Assembly (NCBI GenBank): GCA_026400835.1
Contig: JAPLOA010000069.1
Span: 62,001-126,000 of the forward strand
Direction of reading: 5' to 3'
Length of the DNA stretch: 64,000 nucleotides
Source: Planctomycetales bacterium
GTDB lineage: Bacteria > Planctomycetota > Planctomycetia > Planctomycetales > Planctomycetaceae
In this document: in pieces, positions 26,801-35,381 of the stretch
Layout of the letters: every line of letters begins with the position of its first letter
Position numbering within the stretch: the stretch's first letter is position 1
The notes under the pieces: model-generated
Database searches by the model: none
What the model was told of the DNA's origin: nothing
Seen by the model: the letters and a program-made list of their open reading frames with translations, nothing else
Made by a program: the position numbers and the translations under genes

Positions 26801-29800
26801 CGGGACGGCAGTGGGGACATTTTCAACGACGGATCCAGACGCTGCCAATACATTCACGTACTCATTCGCAACCGGGAGCGGTGACTCGGACAACGCAAGC
26901 TTCACGATCGATGGAGAAGTATTGAAGACCGCTGTTGGGTTCGACTACGAGTCGAAGGAGAGCCACTCGATTCGTGTTCGGTATATGGATCAGGGTGGCC
27001 TGTCTCAGGTGAAAGTGTTCTCAATCACGGTTTCGGACGTCAACGAAGCACCGAGTTTCCAGGTGCAAAGACCGGGAACCACGCGGCAAGGGAACGAATT
27101 TCGAGCCAGCTCAACGACGAGTTCCAGCCAGACAAGAGCTGCAGTGGCGATGGATCCCTCAGGCAACAGTGTCGTGGTCTGGAGTGGGCACCTGAATGAT
27201 GGCAGCGGGGCGAATATCTTTGCTCAGCGATACAGCGCCTCTGGCGTTGCCGTCGGAAGTGAGATTCTTGTCAATACATACACGGTGTCCCACCAGGAAT
27301 CGCCGACTGTAGCCATGGACGCCAATGGGAATTTCGTTGTCGTCTGGGCGAGCAATGAACAGGATGGCAGCAGTTATGGGGTCTATGGCCAACGGTATGC
27401 AGCGAACGGAACTCCAATTGGCGCAGAATTTCAGGTAAATCAAACGACCGACAGCTTTCAGGGCCACCCGTCTGTGGCAATGCATAGCAGCGGCAGTTTT
27501 GTCGTGACCTGGTCAAGCGTTGATCAAGACGGCTCCGGGGTGGGAATCTATGGACAAAGATATGGAACTAATGGTGCTGCAATTGGCTCCGAGTTCCTTA
27601 TCAACAGCTTTACCAGTGGCACCCAGGATGGCTCACGGGTTGGCGTCGCCAGCGACGGAAGTTTTGTTGTCGCATGGCACAGTGACGGTCAGGACGGCAG
27701 CAGTTGGGGAATCTATGCTCAACGGTTCGACGCCAGCGCGAACCCGCTGGGCTCAGAATTCCGTGTTAACACCTTCACTGCGGGTTATCAGCTCAATCCG
27801 GCACTTGCGGTTGAATCGGACGGAGATTTCACAATCGCCTGGAGAAGCGCGGGACAGGATGGAAGTGGCGATGGTATCTACGCACAACGCTACGCTGCCA
27901 ATGGAACAACGGTGGGCTCCGAGTTCCGAATCAACACGACTACCTTAAATAGTCAGGATGAGGTCAGCCTTGCCGCTGATTCTCAGGGAAACTTGATCGC
28001 CGCCTGGTCAAGCTGGCATCAAGACGGCAGTGATCGCGGCATTTATGCACAGGTGTATTCGGCAAACGGCAGCCCTCGTGGTGGTGAGTTTCGAGTCAAC
28101 ACATTCACAAACAACTCCCAAAGAAGAGCGGCCATAGCCGTCGACGCGGACGGCGATTACCTCGTTGTCTGGGACAGTGAGGGACAGGGTAACGGCGAAA
28201 CGATTTATGGCCAGCGTTACACCGGTTCAAGACTTGTTGGAGAGATCACCACTGTTGCCGAAAATACCGTGACCACGTCGCGTATCAAGCTTGGGGAGTT
28301 TGCGATTGCCGACGATGCTCTGGGTACGGAATCCGTCACGTTGACCGGCACCGCCAGGCAGCACTTTGAAGTCGATGGCAATTCGCTGTACCTGAAAGCC
28401 GGGACGCCCCTCGACCATGAAGACTGGAACTTCTTTCAAGTGGTACTGAATCTGGATGATGCAAGCATTGGCAATACTCCAGATGACACAATCAACTTTT
28501 CGTTGACCATCACCAATGTCAACGAAGCGCCGACGGGGATTAGTTTGTCAGGAAACAGCCTTGCTGAAGATTCGGGCGCGGATGCGACGATTGGGCTGTT
28601 GTCCGGTGATGATCCGGATGGGACAAATGTGTTGACGTTTTCGTTGCCTTTGGGAGTTGGCGACAATCAGCATTTCTACATCGACAGCACTCAATTAAAG
28701 GCCAATGCGTCTTTCGACTTTGAAGCGGATTCCACTTATACCGTGACGGTCCGCGTTTCTGATTCGGGCGGACTCACTTTTGATCATCAATTCACGATTA
28801 CGATTTCGGACGTGAACGAAACGCCGACGAACGTTGCTGTTTCTTCGACGTCGATCGCGGAGAATCAGGAAGGTGCCACGCTGGTGGGCACATTGACGAC
28901 TTCGGATCCGGATGCGTCGAACACGTTTTCTTATTCGCTGGTGACGGGGACGGGGGATACCGACAACGCGAGTTTCGCGGTTGTTGGGGACGAGGTTCGA
29001 ACAGTGCTCCCGTTGGATTTTGAGGCGCAATCGACTTACTCGATTCGGGTTCAGTCCACGGATCAGGGCGGATTGTCGTTCGAGAAGGTGTTCACGATCA
29101 CCGTTACCGACGTCGATGACCTCGCTCCAGTGAGTTTGATCTCGGCTCTGGCAGCGGCTTCGAACAGTCTTTCGATTCCCATCAGCGTGACGGGCAGCGA
29201 TCCGGGAGCAATCACGAGCGGTGTGAAGGAATACGATCTGTATTACTCAACGGGTGGTTCGTTTATCAAGTTTGCCACGGTGCCTGCGGGCTCGCCGTCG
29301 ACGACGTTTACGGGGTCCACGAATACGACGTATTGGTTCCGCAGTCTGGCTCGCGACAACGCGGGGAATGTCGAAACCAAAACGACTGCGGACACCTATA
29401 CTCGTCTTGGCGATATCGTTGCACCGGCGACACAAGTGACGTCGGCGGTACCGAATTCGAGTGGTCTGTTTGCGATTCAAATGACAGGGACCAAAACCAG
29501 CGGGACTCCGCTGACGCAGTTTGATGTCTATGTCGTTATCGACAGCAGTCCGGCGGTGCAGATTGGCTCGGCCAATGGTGTGGCTCTGGGCTCCGGGAAT
29601 TACTCGGGCGAGATTCTTTTTCAGGGAGCACTGGACGGAACCAGTCACACCTACCGCTTCTACAGTCGTGGACGTGATGGGGCCGGGAATGTGGAAGCGG
29701 CTCCGGCCAGTGGCGACGTCTCCGTCACTCATTCGTTTGCCGCAGCCGGTCTGATGGCGACGGCGATTGACGTGCAGAACGGCGTCAACCAGCGTTCATT

Positions 29801-30299
29801 CGTACGATATCTGGATGTGCTGTTTAGCGGCTCGTCGGGCCTCAATGCGATGCTGAATGCAGGACGCGTGAAGATCGAGCGATTTGGAATTGACGCCACA
29901 TCGGTTGTGCCAGGAACCGGAGTCGACGTGCCAGGAGCTTTGTTGTCTCAAAATGGAAATCGCCTGCGACTGGATTTTGGGGCGAGCGGACTGGGCGGAC
30001 TTCGTCAGGCGGGGAACGGGTTTTATCGAGTCCTGCTGGATCTGGATGGAAACGGCTCCTATGCCGATACCGGTGACGCGGCGTTCGAATTTCATCGACT
30101 ATTTGGTGATGCAGATGGGAACGGCATCGTGGACATCGCTGACACGAATCTGGTCACCAGCCAGATCGGTCGCACTGGTGCCAACCTGGACGGTGATCTG
30201 GATGGCAACGGTGCAGTCAATTCCACCGACCGTCTCTACACAACGCAGCAACGCGGAAAAAAACTGCTGGAACCGCTGCTGGGTTGGCTGGATGACTGA
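23868..30299 (+). CDS. Giant exported surface protein: LEPR-XLL, lectin-like, cadherin, ELW array, second repeat array, dockerin
   Basis: 2143 residues from ATG 23868 (GGAAG 6 bp upstream). An N-terminal LEPR-XLL motif (LESLEPRSLLT, ~34-44) marks a planctomycete sorting region. Then: a ConA/legume-lectin-like domain (~46-245), cadherin-like repeats with conserved FDxE / VTVRxTDxxGL strands, nine repeats with ELW[KR]xD/N and NGTLYFTA(D/N)DG (~472-895), more cadherin-like repeats, seven repeats ending in IYxQRY..G and SEF.VN (~1061-1455), further cadherin-like repeats, an Ig/FN3-like region (~1740-1880), and a C-terminal dockerin-like pair of Ca-binding loops (DADGNGIVDIAD, DLDGNGAVNSTD). It is probably a cell-surface adhesin or matrix protein. 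The ELW array interrupts a cadherin-like domain. The PEP-CTERM gene follows on the same strand. Length and repeats are as read; exact domain limits are estimates. Confidence 0.9.
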   Translation: MKSFLKSIESILNDAVRSLSQQQSGRLRQKHSRLESLEPRSLLTTIVNTSFDSLPSNVFGAGHALLYSQYGEVVLTANTTGQQGSIFVQYGARAVAHSGSARIYLGNDGGGGDGMSIGYGALSGSSFGEGGNPSGVWISIDTHVNDQYSGQVSIIYNGAVVDQSQFFNGNAHTSTGIAGRGYHVLTWSVTEGGYFQYTHPAIGTRSAQLSGWSAAVQSNWEFGIGARTGAAYDEHAISDLTITDNKVAPTNISLSNSTVDENASSGTIVGSLSTTDSGGSNSFVYSLVSGTSQFQIVGNQLRTATRLDYESGATRSVTVRTTDEAGLTFDKVFTISVGNVNEAPTNITLSATTVAENAGSNAVIGALSASDPESSVGSLSFSLPPGVFDNNLFNISGTSFRANSSFDFESDPYHVVTVRATDPAGLSLDRSFAIIVTNVNEVPTNISLSATLLSENAGTNAAIGTLSVTDTEAPALVKDISVGAAGATPSFLTNVNGTLYFTANDGANGTELWRSDLFAGAFLLKDIWSGGSSSVPMELTNVNGTLYFTADDGQAGRELWKSDGTAGGTVRVVDIRTGGFASNPQNLTNVGGTLYFTADNGPNGRELWKAESNGAVSQVSDIRGGSASSNPGSLTNVNGTLYFTADNGSNGVELWKTMSGPGAVMVSDIRSGSLSSSPGSLTNVNSVLYFTADNGTSGRELWKSDVGGTAIVKDVRTGATSSNPTNLLNMNGTLFFTADDGSSGQELWKGDIISGAVLVKDVRAGGSGSSPGLLTQVGTTLYFTANDGVNGVELWKSDGSPGGTTLVSNIRAGISDSSPGSLTNVNGTLYFNADDGIGGLELWRSNGTASGTILVNDIVSGIGSSNPIGLTNVNGTLFFNANDGVKGSELWRSPGDFFTFSLPAGLNSNSLFNISGATLRANNSFDYEAASSYSITVRVTDSGGLTFDKPLVVAVADVNEAPTDLLLSSTTVSENQASGTAVGTFSTTDPDAANTFTYSFATGSGDSDNASFTIDGEVLKTAVGFDYESKESHSIRVRYMDQGGLSQVKVFSITVSDVNEAPSFQVQRPGTTRQGNEFRASSTTSSSQTRAAVAMDPSGNSVVVWSGHLNDGSGANIFAQRYSASGVAVGSEILVNTYTVSHQESPTVAMDANGNFVVVWASNEQDGSSYGVYGQRYAANGTPIGAEFQVNQTTDSFQGHPSVAMHSSGSFVVTWSSVDQDGSGVGIYGQRYGTNGAAIGSEFLINSFTSGTQDGSRVGVASDGSFVVAWHSDGQDGSSWGIYAQRFDASANPLGSEFRVNTFTAGYQLNPALAVESDGDFTIAWRSAGQDGSGDGIYAQRYAANGTTVGSEFRINTTTLNSQDEVSLAADSQGNLIAAWSSWHQDGSDRGIYAQVYSANGSPRGGEFRVNTFTNNSQRRAAIAVDADGDYLVVWDSEGQGNGETIYGQRYTGSRLVGEITTVAENTVTTSRIKLGEFAIADDALGTESVTLTGTARQHFEVDGNSLYLKAGTPLDHEDWNFFQVVLNLDDASIGNTPDDTINFSLTITNVNEAPTGISLSGNSLAEDSGADATIGLLSGDDPDGTNVLTFSLPLGVGDNQHFYIDSTQLKANASFDFEADSTYTVTVRVSDSGGLTFDHQFTITISDVNETPTNVAVSSTSIAENQEGATLVGTLTTSDPDASNTFSYSLVTGTGDTDNASFAVVGDEVRTVLPLDFEAQSTYSIRVQSTDQGGLSFEKVFTITVTDVDDLAPVSLISALAAASNSLSIPISVTGSDPGAITSGVKEYDLYYSTGGSFIKFATVPAGSPSTTFTGSTNTTYWFRSLARDNAGNVETKTTADTYTRLGDIVAPATQVTSAVPNSSGLFAIQMTGTKTSGTPLTQFDVYVVIDSSPAVQIGSANGVALGSGNYSGEILFQGALDGTSHTYRFYSRGRDGAGNVEAAPASGDVSVTHSFAAAGLMATAIDVQNGVNQRSFVRYLDVLFSGSSGLNAMLNAGRVKIERFGIDATSVVPGTGVDVPGALLSQNGNRLRLDFGASGLGGLRQAGNGFYRVLLDLDGNGSYADTGDAAFEFHRLFGDADGNGIVDIADTNLVTSQIGRTGANLDGDLDGNGAVNSTDRLYTTQQRGKKLLEPLLGWLDD

Positions 30300-30492
30300 G
30301 GTCTCATGCGGCGGCTTGCTCAATCTGAGAAATGACCGTCAAACATTTCCGAATCAGGCCAGAGCACGGAGGGGCCGGCCATTGGAGTCGCGACTTGCTG
30401 AGGCACGAACTGTGGCATCGACGATCGCACAGCGGGCAACCGCTGGTGAGTACGGATAACGAGTTTTCAAACCCTTGCTTGAGTATGAGACC

Positions 30493-31200
30493 ATGCGTCT
30501 GTTTTTACCGTGCCTGATTGTCGTTCTGTCCGCCTCCACATCCTGTTTCGGTGACATCATCGTGGATGTCCAGGATGCTTCGATTTCTGCAGGCGGGACC
30601 GGGTTTATCGACGTACTGATCAGCTCGGACGTGACGGACAATCTGTTTCAATCGGCGTATCATTTTGAGATCACCGGTTCTGTGGCGAATGGAAGCGTTC
30701 AATTTCGCCCCAGCGCCTTTCAGACGAATGTTCAGCAGTCTGTCGTTGCTCCGGTGCCATACGTTTTTGCAGGCGACACGGATCCTGGCAACTTCTTTGC
30801 AACACGCCAGGATCCCACGGTGACACAGATTATCGGCGGGGATAATACCCTGTCCGGTACCGGTATTTCTCTGACCACCACGCAAACTTTGCTGGCGAGA
30901 CTGCAGGTCGAGCATATCACGGGGACGCCTCTGGCGGCAGTGGGAGATACGTTCACCGTCAAACTGATTAACAACGACAACGGAACGCCCGGGGACTTCA
31001 CGGACGATTCGACTCAGTTCAAGGACGACTTACTGAACAACCTGACGATTGATCCTCTGTCCTATTCCGGCAGCGGCACGATCACAATCACGTCCGCCGC
31101 AGTTCCGGAGCCTTCGACCTTTGCCGTCCTTGGATTTGCGTCGATCGCATTCATCGGCAAGCGTTGGCGGAGGCGAAGTCACCGGATTGATGTTGTCTGA
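30493..31200 (+). CDS. PEP-CTERM sorting-domain exported protein
   Basis: 235 residues from the ATG at 30493. Signal peptide at ~1-19 (ends SCFGD), a beta-rich body with a cohesin-like flavour (DVQDASISAGGTG, repeated hydrophobic strands, LARLQVEH) and a C-terminal sorting signal VPEPSTFAVLGFA followed by a hydrophobic helix and a basic tail (GKRWRRRS). PEP-CTERM proteins are recognised by exosortase and removed from the membrane anchor after export. The cohesin-like body, if real, would be a natural partner for the dockerin of the preceding giant protein, but this is inference. It follows that gene by about 190 bp, so the two are likely co-expressed. Confidence 0.85.
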   Translation: MRLFLPCLIVVLSASTSCFGDIIVDVQDASISAGGTGFIDVLISSDVTDNLFQSAYHFEITGSVANGSVQFRPSAFQTNVQQSVVAPVPYVFAGDTDPGNFFATRQDPTVTQIIGGDNTLSGTGISLTTTQTLLARLQVEHITGTPLAAVGDTFTVKLINNDNGTPGDFTDDSTQFKDDLLNNLTIDPLSYSGSGTITITSAAVPEPSTFAVLGFASIAFIGKRWRRRSHRIDVV

Positions 31201-31517
31201 GAATCTGGATAGACCGGAAAGCTGACGCATTCCGCTCGCCGCAAATTGATTGCGCTTGGTTATACGCTGTTAACGCGAGCGGCAGAAAAGGGAATTACCG
31301 GTCGATAGTAGAGCAGTCGTCTCAACTGCTCACGAACAAATGGGACAATTGTTCTACTGTGATAACGCCACGCGTCTGGTTTTATCAGCAAGCCTGCTTT
31401 GAGTTGCGTTTCACGCGGTTCACTGTCATCCTCTTCCGCTTGCGATTTGTGTCCTGCCCCAACCTCAGGCCAAATGCAGCCGATGATTCGTCTACAGGCG
31501 AGGAGCGAGTGACAGGA
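31201..31517. other. Intergenic region upstream of the MFS gene
   Basis: About 317 bp. Nothing coding stands out. The longer open frame from 31359 lacks transporter features, so I place the MFS start at 31518. Confidence 0.4.
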
Positions 31518-32906
31518 ATGACACAGCCGCAGAATCCTTACGTGTTGCCAACGAAAACAGATGATTCACAAAGCCTAAGCAGCTCTCAGAACCAGGCGAC
31601 AAAAGTTCGCTGGCTGATCGTCGCGATGCTGATGGGGTTTGCCTTTCTGGGGCACTTTAATCGTGTCGGGATTACGGTTGCGGCCAAAGAGAAATTCATT
31701 GGGCCGGGATTGTTGTCTGAAGTGCAGATGGGGCAGGTTTACTCCGCCTTCCTCTGGGTCTACACGTTGACCATGTTGCCCGGCGGATGGATTATTGACC
31801 TCGTTGGTCCGCGACGAGCACTCACCGGGATGGGATTGGGACTGGGCTTCTGCGTCGTCATGACCGGCGCATTGGGACAACTGGGCTGGCCGATCGCTTC
31901 GTTGTTAATCCCGTTGATTGCAGTGCGCAGCGTTGCGGGTTTTTGCAGTACCCCCTTGCATCCGGGAGCAGCCCGGAGTGTGTCGCTGTGGTTTCCTTTG
32001 ACGAGTCGTTCAACCGCGAACGGACTCGTAACGGCCGGAGCGCTGATTGGTATCTCTGTGACCGCGCCGGGCTTTGGATGGCTGATGGATCGATTCGACT
32101 GGTCGATCGCGTTCATGATCTCGGGTGCAGCCTTGATGGCATTCTCAATTCTCTGGCTGGCATTATCGACGGATGATGTCAACGGCCATCCTCGAGCCAA
32201 CAACGCGGAAAAGCAGCTGGTGGCGATGAGTCATGTGCCGGCCGCCGGTACCAAAGCGTCCGCCGCAGACTTTCTGGCGTTGTTCAAGAACAGCCAGTTG
32301 ATGATTCTGGCTTCCAGCTATGCGGCCTACAGCTACTTTCAGTATCTGTTCTTTTACTGGATCGATTTTTACTTCGGCAAAGAGTTGCAGTTGCCAGACG
32401 GTGAAAGTCGTCGAGCCACATTCATTGTCATGATGGCCATGGCGATCGGAATGGCGTTCGGAGGAATGCTGACTGATCGGTTGAGTCGACACATTGGCGT
32501 ACGCTGGAGCTGTCGCAGCATTGCCATGGCGGGCATGTTGTTAAGTGCTGGCTTTGCATGGTTCGGAGTTGCCGCCAAAGATCCGAACGAAGTGATTCTG
32601 CTTTTTTCACTGGCCCTCGCAGCCCTCGGAATGTGCGAGGGGATTTTCTGGACGTCAGCTCCGGCTCTGGAACCTACCAAAGGCGGCCTGGCCGGCGCAT
32701 TCCTGAACACGATTGGCAATGCCGGAGGAAGTCTGGCACCGATCTGCACGCCATGGATCGGCGTAAATTATGGCTGGCCTGCAGCCATTGGAGTTGCGTG
32801 TTGCACGAGCGTGCTCGGAGCTGCGCTGTGGTTGCTGATTGATACGGGAATCAGAAGCCGCAAAACAACAGAGGAGCTTGTGATCGAGGAACGCTCGGCG
32901 TTTTAG
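31518..32906 (+). CDS. Major facilitator superfamily transporter
   Basis: 462 residues from the ATG at 31518; AGGAG lies 12 bp upstream and ACAGGA directly before it. A 30-residue polar leader is followed by about 12 membrane helices. The first helix carries LGHFNRVGITVAA, where the usual L-x-x-L/R-D-R motif of the anion-cation-symporter (ACS) family occurs, and GGMLTDRLSR-like loop residues follow helix 8. Family relatives import sugar acids such as hexuronate or galactonate with protons; the substrate here is not determinable. It is not clearly in an operon, with an adjacent gap on each side. Confidence 0.85.
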   Translation: MTQPQNPYVLPTKTDDSQSLSSSQNQATKVRWLIVAMLMGFAFLGHFNRVGITVAAKEKFIGPGLLSEVQMGQVYSAFLWVYTLTMLPGGWIIDLVGPRRALTGMGLGLGFCVVMTGALGQLGWPIASLLIPLIAVRSVAGFCSTPLHPGAARSVSLWFPLTSRSTANGLVTAGALIGISVTAPGFGWLMDRFDWSIAFMISGAALMAFSILWLALSTDDVNGHPRANNAEKQLVAMSHVPAAGTKASAADFLALFKNSQLMILASSYAAYSYFQYLFFYWIDFYFGKELQLPDGESRRATFIVMMAMAIGMAFGGMLTDRLSRHIGVRWSCRSIAMAGMLLSAGFAWFGVAAKDPNEVILLFSLALAALGMCEGIFWTSAPALEPTKGGLAGAFLNTIGNAGGSLAPICTPWIGVNYGWPAAIGVACCTSVLGAALWLLIDTGIRSRKTTEELVIEERSAF

Positions 32907-32959
32907 TGCGATAAATGTGTCAAAGCCTCATCAGCCGAAGTGCGTTAGCGGACTGTCGA

Positions 32960-33077
32960 TTTAATCCCCCCTGAGCCTGCCTCAGGGGCCTGCGGGCTTT
33001 CGCACCACTGAAAGTCCTGGTTTCTATGCTGGTGCAAAAGCGGTTAAACCCCCGACGCGGGGTCGGGGGCGATTAAA
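32960..33077. repeat. Palindromic intergenic element
   Basis: The ends TTTAATC.CCCC (32960-) and GGGGGCGATTAAA (33065-33077) are inverted copies; inside are CCCCCGAC-GCG-GGGTCGGGGG and GCACCAC ... CTGGTGC. A similar layout is seen around many planctomycete genes. It lies between the MFS and RidA genes, which converge. Confidence 0.6.
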
Positions 33078-33158
33078 GTACCATCCCGTTAGCGACCAAC
33101 GGCTGATAGCACTATTAATTCAGCAAATCGTTCCAGCCAATCATCTGAGAACACGACC

Positions 33159-33545
33159 TCATTCGAGAACGGCAATCGCATCGATCTCGATGTGAATGCT
33201 CTCCATCGGGAAGGTCACTCCGATCAGTGTGTTCACCGGATAATCGTCACCAAAGAACTCGTGGTAGATTTCGATCTGCTCGCCTTCGAACGGATGCCAC
33301 TTATAGGGATCCGCAACGTACATGGTCAGCTTGCAGATATCCGATGGCTGTCCACCTTCGGCTTTGACCATGCGAGTCAGTCGGTCCAGGATGACTCGCA
33401 GTTGTTCCATGGGGCTGCCGTTTTGGGCCGACGAGCCATTTGCGGTGCAGCCGGACAGAAACAGCATGTTTCCCGCGCGCACTCCACGGGCGTAGTGAGG
33501 CCCTGACGGGTAGATGTCTTCGAAGTGAATCCGACGTTTCTTCAT
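33159..33545 (-). CDS. RidA/YjgF family protein
   Basis: 128 residues from the ATG at 33545; the frame extends upstream to a start at 33650, but family length and the initial KKRRIHFEDIYPSGPHY favour 33545. RidA proteins deaminate reactive enamine/imine intermediates formed by PLP enzymes. Key features are GNMLFLSG near the N terminus, a central helix QLRVILDRLTRMV and the C-terminal IEIDAIAVL strand. The canonical catalytic Arg, usually in a V..R..LP.. motif, appears lost (the residues are TFPMESI), so this belongs to a non-deaminating or divergent branch. It is isolated, on the opposite strand to its neighbours. Confidence 0.82.
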   Translation of the reverse strand: MKKRRIHFEDIYPSGPHYARGVRAGNMLFLSGCTANGSSAQNGSPMEQLRVILDRLTRMVKAEGGQPSDICKLTMYVADPYKWHPFEGEQIEIYHEFFGDDYPVNTLIGVTFPMESIHIEIDAIAVLE

Positions 33546-33897
33546 GGGGTCACCCGGCAAATGTCTGGTTGGCGAGGATTGATCAGGCCGAAGGCCCGAT
33601 CGGGTTGAATTGAGCCCCGGAAGTCTGGTCGATCCTACGATGGCCTGCAATCAACGAGGGTACTGGCGCGTCTTCTGTGTCAAAAGACTTCTGAAGTGTG
33701 AGCGCCCCCTCTTGGGTGCCTTGGACAATTGGGAAAACCAATCTTCACGAGACGTTCACGCAAAGTTCCCGTGAAATCGATGGTTGAGGGATCGTCAGAC
33801 AATATGTTGGCTCCAGGACTTTGCGGAAGAACTCAATTTCTGTAGTCTGCGTTTTTCAGGTCAGGGGCCGAGAAACCAGAGCAGGTGAGGTGTTGTT
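33546..33897. other. Intergenic region upstream of the STAS gene
   Basis: About 350 bp between divergent genes. No coding frame of note; promoters for RidA and the STAS operon should be here. Confidence 0.45.
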
Positions 33898-34263
33898 GTG
33901 TCAGAAGTTCTCGACAGTTTTCAAATCGAGTGGCATGGAAATACTGTCGTGGTCACTCCAGCTTCCAGCGTTGAGTCACTCAACTGGGATTTGGTGGAGC
34001 AGGCTGCTGACCTCGTCATGGAACCGCTCAATGACCAGGAAGCACCAATGGTCGTGGTGGACCTGAGCCGCGTCGGCTATTTTGGCTCGGTCTTTCTGGC
34101 ATTACTGCTTCGCTGCCATAAGTTCGTGAAGAAAAAAGGCGGGGAGCTGGTTCTCTGCGGCGCCAGTGACATGGCGCTCGAACTGCTGCGAATTACGGCG
34201 CTCGACACGATCTGGGCGATCTATAAAACTCGCGATGAGGCGATGCAGGCTCTCTCTGAGTAA
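33898..34263 (+). CDS. STAS-domain protein (anti-sigma-factor antagonist type)
   Basis: 121 residues, starting at GTG with AGGTGAGGTG upstream. A single STAS domain: beta strand [10 protein letters not shown], the helix after LNWDLVEQA, then [21 protein letters not shown] with the hallmark hydrophobic helix and the C-terminal strand GELVLCGA. The phosphoacceptor Ser of classic antagonists (DxSxV.xIDSSG) is partly replaced: [10 protein letters not shown]. The family binds anti-sigma kinases or sits in stressosome-like complexes. No anti-sigma kinase gene is adjacent. It is followed 33 bp later by a LOG-family gene on the same strand. Confidence 0.88.
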   Translation: MSEVLDSFQIEWHGNTVVVTPASSVESLNWDLVEQAADLVMEPLNDQEAPMVVVDLSRVGYFGSVFLALLLRCHKFVKKKGGELVLCGASDMALELLRITALDTIWAIYKTRDEAMQALSE

Positions 34264-34296
34264 CACAAACAAACCCTTGCATGGAGGCAGGTTGCT

Positions 34297-35343
34297 TTGA
34301 AAAAACGACATCCGCTGAAGCATCCGCATCAGTCTGAAATGGACGTGATTGAACACGTCTCGGAATTGAAGCATCACGAAGAGTTAATAGCTGAGATCAA
34401 GCAGACAGCAGACAAGCTGGCCGAGGATAAGGCGACTCGCGGAGATCTGAAGATCCTGAGCCGTGCCTTGAAGGAGCTGCGATATGCCTTCAAGGTATTT
34501 TCACCCTATAGGATGAACCGCAAGGTTACCGTCTTTGGTTCTGCTCGTACGAAGCGCGAAAATCCCTGCTACACCACCGCTGAGACATTTGGTCGAAGAA
34601 TGGCCGAAGAAGGCTGGATGGTCGTGACAGGCGCCGGTGGCGGAATCATGGAGGCGGCTCACCGTGGCTCCGGTCGCGAGATGGCCATGGGGCTCAATAT
34701 TCTTCTGCCATTTGAGCAGGAAGCGAATCCGGTTATTGCTGGAGATCCCAAACTTGTCAGCTTGAAGTACTTCTTCACTCGTAAGCTGATGTTCGTGAAA
34801 GAGGTCCACGCAATTGTTAGTTGCCCGGGCGGATTCGGCACGCTGGATGAGGCATTCGAAAGCCTGACGCTGGTTCAGACCGGTAAACGCGATTTGATGC
34901 CGATGGTGATGCTGGATGAACCGGGCGGCACCTATTGGTCTCACTTTTTGAACTATATCCGCAATGAATTGCTGGACAATGGTCTGATTTCTCCCGGAGA
35001 CTTGTCGCTCTTCAAGGTGACTGACAACGTTGAGGAGGCCATTGAAGAAGTGCTTGGATTTTACAGCGTCTACAACAGCATGAGGTTCATCCGTGATCGC
35101 CTCGTGTTGCGACTTCATGTGGAACCGACCGAACTACTGCTCGAACGGCTGAATGATGAGTTTGCGGACATCGTTGTCAGTGGTAAGATTGAGAAAGTAG
35201 CAGTACATCGGCTGGAGTCGGATGATGCTCACCTGGCTGAATTGCCGCGGCTGAGTCTGAATTTTGATCGTAAGGCCGTTGGCAGACTGCGGCAGATGAT
35301 CGACGTGATCAACTGTGAGCTGGAAGGCTATTGTGGTGTGTGA
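34297..35343 (+). CDS. LOG-family Rossmann-fold protein (TIGR00730/COG1611-like)
   Basis: 348 residues from TTG at 34297, with GGAGG 12-13 bp upstream. Central ~200 residues carry the LOG/lysine-decarboxylase-like nucleotide-binding motifs: [14 protein letters not shown] and the PGGFGTLDE catalytic motif. LOG enzymes cleave nucleotide 5'-monophosphates to release the base; this long form, with ~85 extra N-terminal and ~70 extra C-terminal residues, is common in bacteria and often of unknown substrate. The N-terminal extension is charged and helical. It sits between the STAS gene and the small exported gene and is probably co-transcribed with both. Confidence 0.85.
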   Translation: MKKRHPLKHPHQSEMDVIEHVSELKHHEELIAEIKQTADKLAEDKATRGDLKILSRALKELRYAFKVFSPYRMNRKVTVFGSARTKRENPCYTTAETFGRRMAEEGWMVVTGAGGGIMEAAHRGSGREMAMGLNILLPFEQEANPVIAGDPKLVSLKYFFTRKLMFVKEVHAIVSCPGGFGTLDEAFESLTLVQTGKRDLMPMVMLDEPGGTYWSHFLNYIRNELLDNGLISPGDLSLFKVTDNVEEAIEEVLGFYSVYNSMRFIRDRLVLRLHVEPTELLLERLNDEFADIVVSGKIEKVAVHRLESDDAHLAELPRLSLNFDRKAVGRLRQMIDVINCELEGYCGV

Positions 35344-35381
35344 TGTTCTTTGATGAACGAGTTGAAAAAGGAATCCCGGCT

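Noticed and set aside
27159-27485. Several minus-strand frames inside the giant protein gene
   Set aside because: They are out-of-frame shadows of a long repetitive gene with no independent signals.
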